DNA of 10,872 nt, taken from assembly GCA_900764025.1 (NCBI GenBank), contig CAAFMM010000265.1:1-10872 (forward strand). Direction: 5' to 3'. The notes beneath the pieces were generated by a model. That model did no database searches, was not told the DNA's origin, and saw nothing but the letters and a program-made list of their open reading frames with translations. Position 1 is the first letter of the stretch, and every line of letters starts with the position of its first letter. A program made the translations under genes and the position numbers. The DNA is from an uncultured Collinsella sp. (GTDB lineage Bacteria > Actinomycetota > Coriobacteriia > Coriobacteriales > Coriobacteriaceae). This document shows, piece by piece, positions 7,485 to 10,872 of the stretch.

Positions 7485-7539
7485 TCTAAATCTGTAACAC
7501 CAGGCCCACTTTTAGCGGCCAAGATGTTACAGATCGAGA
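7485..7539. repeat. T palindrome 3
   Basis: The left arm is TCTAAATCTGTAACACCAGG (7485-7504) and the right arm CAAGATGTTACAGATCGAGA (7520-7539), 55 bases in all. The loop-side part has diverged, with GGCC (7503-7506) able to pair with GGCC (7517-7520). It has no counterpart in cluster B. Confidence 0.82.
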
Positions 7540-7550
7540 CAGACCGAAAA

Positions 7551-7583
7551 CCACCACAAAGAGGACAGGCACCTTTGTGGTGG
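7551..7583. repeat. P palindrome 1, also a likely terminator for the leftward gene
   Basis: CCACCACAAAG (7551-7561) and CTTTGTGGTGG (7573-7583) form a perfect 11-bp stem around AGGACAGGCAC. On the minus strand it begins 9 bases after the TAG at 7593-7595 and is followed by TTTTCGG, so it can act as a rho-independent terminator for that gene, although the T run is short. Confidence 0.85.
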
Positions 7584-7592
7584 TCGCGGTCT

Positions 7593-8279
7593 CTACTCCT
7601 TCGCCGAACCCGTACTTCCCGATTCGACGGTCCAGGGCATCTCATCCTCGAACAGCCATGTACGGGCAGACCCACTATCGCGTGCAGTCTGCGGGTCAGG
7701 CAAGCAGGTCTGTTTATAGGCATCTTGGATACACTGACCCATAAAATCGTTGAGCTCGGTCTGGTCGCCCTCCATGACATAGGCGACATCGCCGTCCATG
7801 ATGTAGATGCCCGGACCCTCATTGCCCTCGTAGCCCGGATCGTACGAGACATCACATAACTTTGCGCCGTTTGCAGTGTCCAGCTCGATGGAAGAGTGGC
7901 ATCCGCCAACCATGTCGTTCGCTTTTGCCCGATAGGACGCATATCCGTACCAACGCTTAAATGTTTTGCCCTTGAGTAGCTCGGACGCCCTATCGATCAG
8001 GCTTGTATCCGTGGTATAGCGCATGGCCCCAAGCTGAATACGCGGATAATTGCTAATACCCAGCACAGCCGGCTGCTCATCAAAATCAACGGTAATGGTC
8101 TCGGGCTTGTCGTCGCTGGTCAGAAGTTCGACAGATTGAGTCACAGGCTTGACCACCGGCTCCGTCACCGCAGCAGGTAGAAATGCCATACCGACAGCGC
8201 CCGCGCCAACCACAGCGATCGCAAGCGCCAAGACAATCAATCCAATACGGGCAGAACGGCTCACGGCAAAACACCCCAC
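7593..8279 (-). CDS. Membrane-anchored or secreted protein, unknown function (repeat-flanked pair, member 1)
   Basis: The product has 228 residues from GTG 8279. GTG 8303 falls at or before the predicted transcript start, so it is unlikely; GTG 8264 (giving MSRSARIGLIV) is the main alternative. GAAGG lies 8 bases before 8279. The N-terminus is a signal anchor: basic residues, then a hydrophobic segment at ~12-34 (IGLIVLALAIAVVGAGAVGM). The remaining ~190 residues should be extracytoplasmic, with four Cys (in GGCHSS, AKLCDV, GQCIQD and QTCLPD) that could form disulfides, and Gly/Asp/Tyr-rich turns (SYDPGYEGNEGPGIYIMDGD). There is no lipobox, catalytic motif or LPXTG. The C-terminus is Ser/Gly-rich and probably flexible. 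It is divergent from the gene at 8499 and ends beside the P1 hairpin. I do not recognise a family; a lineage-restricted envelope protein is the best description. Confidence 0.8.
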   Translation of the reverse strand: MGCFAVSRSARIGLIVLALAIAVVGAGAVGMAFLPAAVTEPVVKPVTQSVELLTSDDKPETITVDFDEQPAVLGISNYPRIQLGAMRYTTDTSLIDRASELLKGKTFKRWYGYASYRAKANDMVGGCHSSIELDTANGAKLCDVSYDPGYEGNEGPGIYIMDGDVAYVMEGDQTELNDFMGQCIQDAYKQTCLPDPQTARDSGSARTWLFEDEMPWTVESGSTGSAKE

Positions 8280-8305
8280 AATGCAAACCTTCGCCACCTG
8301 CACTA

Positions 8306-8334
8306 ATGATACCGCCAGCTAACACTATTACCAA
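8306..8334 (-). promoter_or_regulatory. Promoter of the leftward secreted-domain gene
   Basis: The minus strand has TTGGTA (8334-8329), a 17-base spacer, then TATCAT (8311-8306): 4/6 and 5/6 matches to the housekeeping consensus at ideal spacing. Transcription would start near 8300, which favours the GTG at 8279 or 8264 over 8303. The P2 palindrome lies just upstream at 8354-8388. Confidence 0.6.
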
Positions 8335-8353
8335 AAGAAGCCGCGCGCTCCTC

Positions 8354-8388
8354 ACCACCACAAAGGGGACAGGCACCTTTGTGGTGGT
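8354..8388. repeat. P palindrome 2, between the divergent genes
   Basis: ACCACCACAAAGG (8354-8366) and CCTTTGTGGTGGT (8376-8388) form a perfect 13-bp stem with a 9-base loop, followed on the plus strand by TTTTCGAC. This is the best-preserved P copy. It sits between two genes transcribed away from each other, where a terminator for them is not needed, which suggests it was inserted rather than evolved as a terminator. Confidence 0.9.
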
Positions 8389-8498
8389 TTTCGACGCTAA
8401 CGGTCGACCATCTCGCGCCATGAGATTAAACTTGAATTGTTCTCTGAACATATCCATTTCTGCCTATCCTCAACAGATCTTTGTCTCGAGGAGCGCAT

Positions 8499-9167
8499 AT
8501 GAAGCCGCCTCATTCCACCGGTCGCAACGTCATCGCCATTCTCGCCATACCCATCGTGATGCTCTTCCTTATCGTCATCACGCCCTTTTCTTTTGGTATC
8601 GCCTCGCCCTTCGATCTTTGCGGGATGATCGACGCCGGCTCGCGTGCCACCTCGCTCTCCTTTGTCTGCCGTGGCGTGTTCTACGAATATGCAATTCCCA
8701 CCGGAAGTTGGCAGTCCAAGTTACCGTTGCTCGGCAAGGTCGACGGATGCTCCCCCTATTTCTGCCTTGAACCTCAGGCGCTAAACTATCTGATCGACGA
8801 CCAGCCACTCGACTCCATCACCCTCGCCTACGACTACGCACCAAACACCGATGAGCGCCACATGAACCAAGTCCTCGACAAGATGCTTGGACAGTGCGGG
8901 CTCACCGAGGAGGCCGGTCGAACCATCTATAGCAACCAGAAATTAAAGCGAACAGAACTCCGCCGTGTCGGAAAAATCAAAGGGCGAAACAGGGCCGCCT
9001 ACTGGCAGGCCTGGGCGACACGCGACAAGGGCGAATTCGGACACAGCACCTATACGGTCACCGTCTACACCAAAGACGGAATTAAGGACAATGTTGACGA
9101 TTTCGCGTCATCCAAACTCGGCATCCCCAAAACAACCAAACCCGCCAGCCCAGATGAAATTCTGTAG
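8499..9167 (+). CDS. Membrane-anchored or secreted protein, unknown function (repeat-flanked pair, member 2)
   Basis: The product has 222 residues. ATG 8499 has GAGGAG at 8488-8493, five bases upstream, which decides against the TTG at 8481. After a short basic start (MKPPHSTGRN) a hydrophobic anchor spans ~10-33 (VIAILAIPIVMLFLIVITPF). The rest should be extracytoplasmic, with five Cys (in DLCGM, FVCRG, DGCSPYFCLEP and GQCGLT) and a basic central patch (KLKRTELRRVGKIKGRNR). A LxxxLGQC stretch faintly resembles ELNDFMGQC in the divergent neighbour, so distant paralogy is possible but unproven. There is no lipobox, LPXTG or enzyme motif. Cluster B starts about 50 bases after the stop, and its P3 hairpin followed by TTTT could end the transcript. 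The family is not recognised. Confidence 0.82.
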   Translation: MKPPHSTGRNVIAILAIPIVMLFLIVITPFSFGIASPFDLCGMIDAGSRATSLSFVCRGVFYEYAIPTGSWQSKLPLLGKVDGCSPYFCLEPQALNYLIDDQPLDSITLAYDYAPNTDERHMNQVLDKMLGQCGLTEEAGRTIYSNQKLKRTELRRVGKIKGRNRAAYWQAWATRDKGEFGHSTYTVTVYTKDGIKDNVDDFASSKLGIPKTTKPASPDEIL

Positions 9168-9219
9168 AGACGCTCATTAGAATGTCGTTCAACGAGCACG
9201 GCAGCATCGAGCTCGCCCC

Positions 9220-9254
9220 ACCACCACGAAAGGGACAGGCCCCTTTGTAGTGGT
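9220..9254. repeat. P palindrome 3, possible terminator for the rightward gene
   Basis: The left arm ACCACCACGAAAGGG (9220-9234) pairs with CCCTTTGTAGTGGT (9241-9254), with one bulged G and one mismatch, and is followed by TTTTCGAC. It lies about 50 bases after the stop at 9167 in the correct orientation for termination. Confidence 0.8.
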
Positions 9255-9276
9255 TTTCGACTCTGGCACTCGACTG

Positions 9277-9331
9277 TCTCGATCTGTAACATCTAGCGGC
9301 TCTTTTCGATCTTAGATGTTACAGATTGAGA
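9277..9331. repeat. T palindrome 4
   Basis: Left arm TCTCGATCTGTAACATCTAG (9277-9296) and right arm TTAGATGTTACAGATTGAGA (9312-9331) pair at all but two positions around a 15-base loop. The loop start (CGGCT) matches that of T1. Confidence 0.92.
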
Positions 9332-9356
9332 TGAAATGATCAGCGGCGATCGTTTG

Positions 9357-9411
9357 TCTCAATCTGTAACAACCGCTCGTCAAATAGGGGCCCAGATGTT
9401 ACAGGTCGAGA
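9357..9411. repeat. T palindrome 5
   Basis: The left arm starts TCTCAATCTGTAACAACC (9357) and the right arm is CCAGATGTTACAGGTCGAGA (9392-9411). The outer half is well paired and the loop side has diverged. The loop segment TCAAATAG matches GCAAATAG in T2, which makes T5 the counterpart of T2. Confidence 0.85.
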
Positions 9412-9420
9412 CAAACGGGA

Positions 9421-9454
9421 CCGCCACAAAGGTGCCTGTCCCCTTCGTGGTGGT
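9421..9454. repeat. P palindrome 4 (inverted loop)
   Basis: CCGCCACAAAGG (9421-9432) pairs with CCTTCGTGGTGG (9442-9453), with two imperfect pairs, followed by TTTTCGAC. The loop reads TGCCTGTCC, the reverse complement of the GGACAGGCA form found in P1 and P2, so this copy is inverted relative to them. Confidence 0.82.
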
Positions 9455-9547
9455 TTTCGACAAAAAGAAACCGCCCCGATAACAGAGGCAGCATCAAGCA
9501 AGTCTATTTATTAGCGTCCCTCAAGACCCAACGAGAACGTCGCGGTA

Positions 9548-9619
9548 GCCCCGGCCATACCTTTCCCTCGGGCGACCCTCGCGAAGCGCGTGAGCACGAG
9601 GGAAAGGTGTGGCAGGGGC
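9548..9619 (-). other. Long stem-loop downstream of the hydratase gene
   Basis: CCATACCTTTCCCTCG (9555-9570) and CGAGGGAAAGGTGTGG (9597-9612) form a 16-bp stem with one G-U/A-C type exception. An outer GCCCC/GGGGC (9548-9552 with 9615-9619) lies across a 2x2 internal loop, and the 26-base apical part is itself GC-rich and foldable (CTCGCG to CGCGTGAG). On the minus strand it begins 11 bases after the hydratase stop. There is no T run after it, so it is not a typical terminator; a 3'-end stabilising structure, a small RNA or a repeat is possible. The stretch 9461-9547 between it and P4 shows nothing recognisable. Confidence 0.6.
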
Positions 9620-9630
9620 GTACAGCAGAG

Positions 9631-10872
9631 TTACTCGGCAGCGGCCTTGAACTTGTTGTAGTTGATCAAGCAGCCGGCCTTGACGATGGCACGCTCCTCT
9701 GCCGTCATATCGGCAATGTAGAGCTCAATCTGCTCGACCGCACCGTCGGCACGCACCACGTAGGCGGCGATGTTCTTCAGGTCGCCGTCGAGCGCGGCAC
9801 GGATACCCGGCACAAAGACGTAGTCGCCCACCTCAAAGTTGGGCTCCGCCTCCATCTGGAAGGGCACCATGCCCCAGTTCATCACGTTGGAGCGATAGCG
9901 CTTGGTGGCGTACTCGTGGACGATGTTGGCCAGGCCGCCGATCACGCGCTGGCAGCTCGCAGCCTGCTCGCGGGCAGAACCGTCGCCCGGCTTCTTGGCG
10001 TAGAGCATGGAGCCGTACTCGGTCGCCTTGGCGTCGGCTGCGACACCCGCGCCAGCCAGCGCCTCAAACACACCGGCAAGCCCGGCATCGAGTGCGGTCA
10101 GGTCGCCTGCTGCCTCGCCGGCAACGCGGCGCTTTTCCACCGCATCAACCTCCTTGGAGCGGCCCACGTAGGCAGGGTCGCGGCGGCTGAGCGTAAACTC
10201 GGCCAGGCCCAGCGGGTTGGAGCGGAAGGAGCTCGTCTCGCCCGAGGGAATGAGCTCGTCGGTCGTGGTGACCGGGTCCATGATCTTGGAGCACACCTTG
10301 AGCAGAATGTCGTCGCCGAGAGGCTCCATCGCGGGCCACGGCTTGATGTTGGGACCCTCGACCAGCTCGTCGGCAGGCTCCGCCTTGCCAAAGCCCCAGT
10401 ACACACGCTTTTTGTACGGCGCGTCGTCAAAGGTGTACTCGCAGGCCTCGTCCCAAGTCTCCTCGGGCAGGTCGGTCGCCGGTGTCAGGACGCCGCCGTT
10501 GGCAGCCGTCGCCGCAATGGAGCGGGCATCCATCAGGGCCACGGCACTCAACTGGCCATTGCCCGGCTTGGAACCCTCGCGGTTGGGGAAGTTGCGCGTA
10601 GTGTGGCGGATCGAAAGGCCGTTGTTGGCAGGCGTGTCACCGGCGCCAAAGCACGGACCGCAGAACGCCGTGCGAACGATCGCACCGGCCTCCATGAGGT
10701 CGTAGATATAGCCACGGCGCGTAAGTTCGAGCGCCACGGGCTGGCTCGTGGGATAGACCGACAGCGAGAACTCGCCGCAGCCGGTGTTGGCGCCCTTGAG
10801 CACGCGGGCAGCCTGGACCACGGAGTCGTAGTTGCCGCCCGAGCAGCCGGCGATAACGCCCTGCTGCACGTG
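9631..10872 (-). CDS. Aconitase-superfamily hydratase, YbhJ-like (N-terminal part outside window)
   Basis: The frame is open through the right edge ([13 protein letters not shown]), so the last 414 residues are visible; full-length relatives have about 750. These are cytosolic [4Fe-4S] hydro-lyases. The visible cluster ligands are probably the Cys in [11 protein letters not shown] (codon starting 10845) and the two in [10 protein letters not shown] (codons at 10662 and 10653). The motif [20 protein letters not shown] follows, equivalent to the aconitase RNF-GR region, then [13 protein letters not shown]. The C-terminal swivel domain ends LTAEER-like ([21 protein letters not shown]). The first Cys motif lacks the SCTNGR signature of true aconitases and the substrate Arg expected there, so the substrate is probably not citrate/isocitrate and is unknown. 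I am confident of the superfamily and less so of the YbhJ assignment. The stop TAA is at 9631-9633; a long stem-loop lies immediately downstream. Confidence 0.9.
   Translation of the reverse strand, partial: HVQQGVIAGCSGGNYDSVVQAARVLKGANTGCGEFSLSVYPTSQPVALELTRRGYIYDLMEAGAIVRTAFCGPCFGAGDTPANNGLSIRHTTRNFPNREGSKPGNGQLSAVALMDARSIAATAANGGVLTPATDLPEETWDEACEYTFDDAPYKKRVYWGFGKAEPADELVEGPNIKPWPAMEPLGDDILLKVCSKIMDPVTTTDELIPSGETSSFRSNPLGLAEFTLSRRDPAYVGRSKEVDAVEKRRVAGEAAGDLTALDAGLAGVFEALAGAGVAADAKATEYGSMLYAKKPGDGSAREQAASCQRVIGGLANIVHEYATKRYRSNVMNWGMVPFQMEAEPNFEVGDYVFVPGIRAALDGDLKNIAAYVVRADGAVEQIELYIADMTAEERAIVKAGCLINYNKFKAAAE

Larger units (their letters stand above)
7324..7583. repeat. Composite repeat cluster A (T1-T2-T3-P1)
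   Basis: This cluster fills most of the 447 bases between clpB and the gene ending at 7593. It has three T palindromes starting at 7324, 7404 and 7485 (80 and 81 bp apart), then the P1 hairpin after an 11-base link. The spacer between T1 and T2 (containing CAGCGGCAACCGTTT) matches the one between T4 and T5 (CAGCGGCGATCGTTT), and the T3-P1 link resembles the T5-P4 link. Cluster A is therefore a diverged direct copy of cluster B at 9220-9454. I saw no gene in it. Confidence 0.88.
9220..9454. repeat. Composite repeat cluster B (P3-T4-T5-P4)
   Basis: This cluster occupies half of the 463-base gap between the gene ending at 9167 and the hydratase gene. Order: P3 hairpin, 22-base link, T4 and T5 80 bp apart, 9-base link, P4 hairpin. 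It aligns with cluster A from T4 onward, with one T unit fewer and an extra P at the left. The outermost P copies have their loop sequences in opposite orientation, like terminal inverted repeats. I saw no gene in it. Confidence 0.88.

Noticed and set aside
7324..7539. Cluster A as a CRISPR array
   Set aside because: The repeats are 55-base imperfect palindromes with similar, not unique, spacers and only three units, and no cas gene is nearby.
7353..7859. 168-residue plus-strand frame over cluster A and the gene at 7593
   Set aside because: Its first half translates the T and P palindromes and its second half is antisense to the secreted-domain gene.
8481..8498. TTG 8481 as the start of the 8499 gene
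   Set aside because: GAGGAG at 8488-8493 lies inside that extension and is placed correctly for ATG 8499.

Overview
The window looks like a chromosomal segment of a gut Coriobacteriia species, most likely Collinsella (Actinomycetota). The reasons are the GC-rich third codon positions, a DUF5692-type membrane protein, coriobacterial-style membrane-anchored proteins with lineage-specific ectodomains, an aconitase-superfamily hydratase of the YbhJ type, and a Collinsella-like family of intergenic palindromes. The genus call is inference from recognition, not from a search.

Layout, left to right. (1) 1-780 (+) is the 3' part of a DUF5692 polytopic membrane protein, closed by a clear hairpin terminator at 848-887. 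(2) 1017-2519 (+) encodes a single-pass protein with a very acidic cytoplasmic arm and a large extracytoplasmic domain. (3) 2593-3945 (-) encodes a stand-alone AAA+/DUF4143 ATPase. Its only recognisable -10 box lies in the spacer of a 24-bp inverted repeat (3953-4014). (4) 4022-4157 holds AT-rich and GC-rich hairpins and no convincing gene. (5) 4191-4385 (-) encodes a 64-residue Pro-rich/acidic small protein. (6) 4518-7145 (-) is a complete clpB disaggregase gene with a perfect palindromic terminator (4436-4472) and a structured 5' leader. (7) 7324-9454 is the accessory part: two divergent genes for small membrane-anchored secreted-domain proteins (7593-8279 - and 8499-9167 +), flanked by two related clusters of palindromic repeats. 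(8) 9631-10872 (-) is the C-terminal part of an aconitase-family hydratase, followed downstream by a long stem-loop (9548-9619).

The repeats are the least ordinary part. Five T palindromes (20-nt arms, about 15-nt loops, core TCTGTAACAT) recur with an 80-81 bp period at 7324, 7404 and 7485, and at 9277 and 9357. Four P palindromes (CCACCACAAAGG stems around a GGACAGGCAC-type loop) lie at 7551, 8354, 9220 and 9421. Cluster A (T1-T2-T3-P1) and cluster B (P3-T4-T5-P4) share spacers and the T-to-P junction, so they are copies of one composite unit. They enclose the divergent gene pair, with a third P copy between the two genes. Some P copies sit where terminators would be expected.

No RNA gene, CRISPR array, transposase or integrase gene is visible. 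Most genes appear to be single-gene transcription units; no multi-gene operon is evident.
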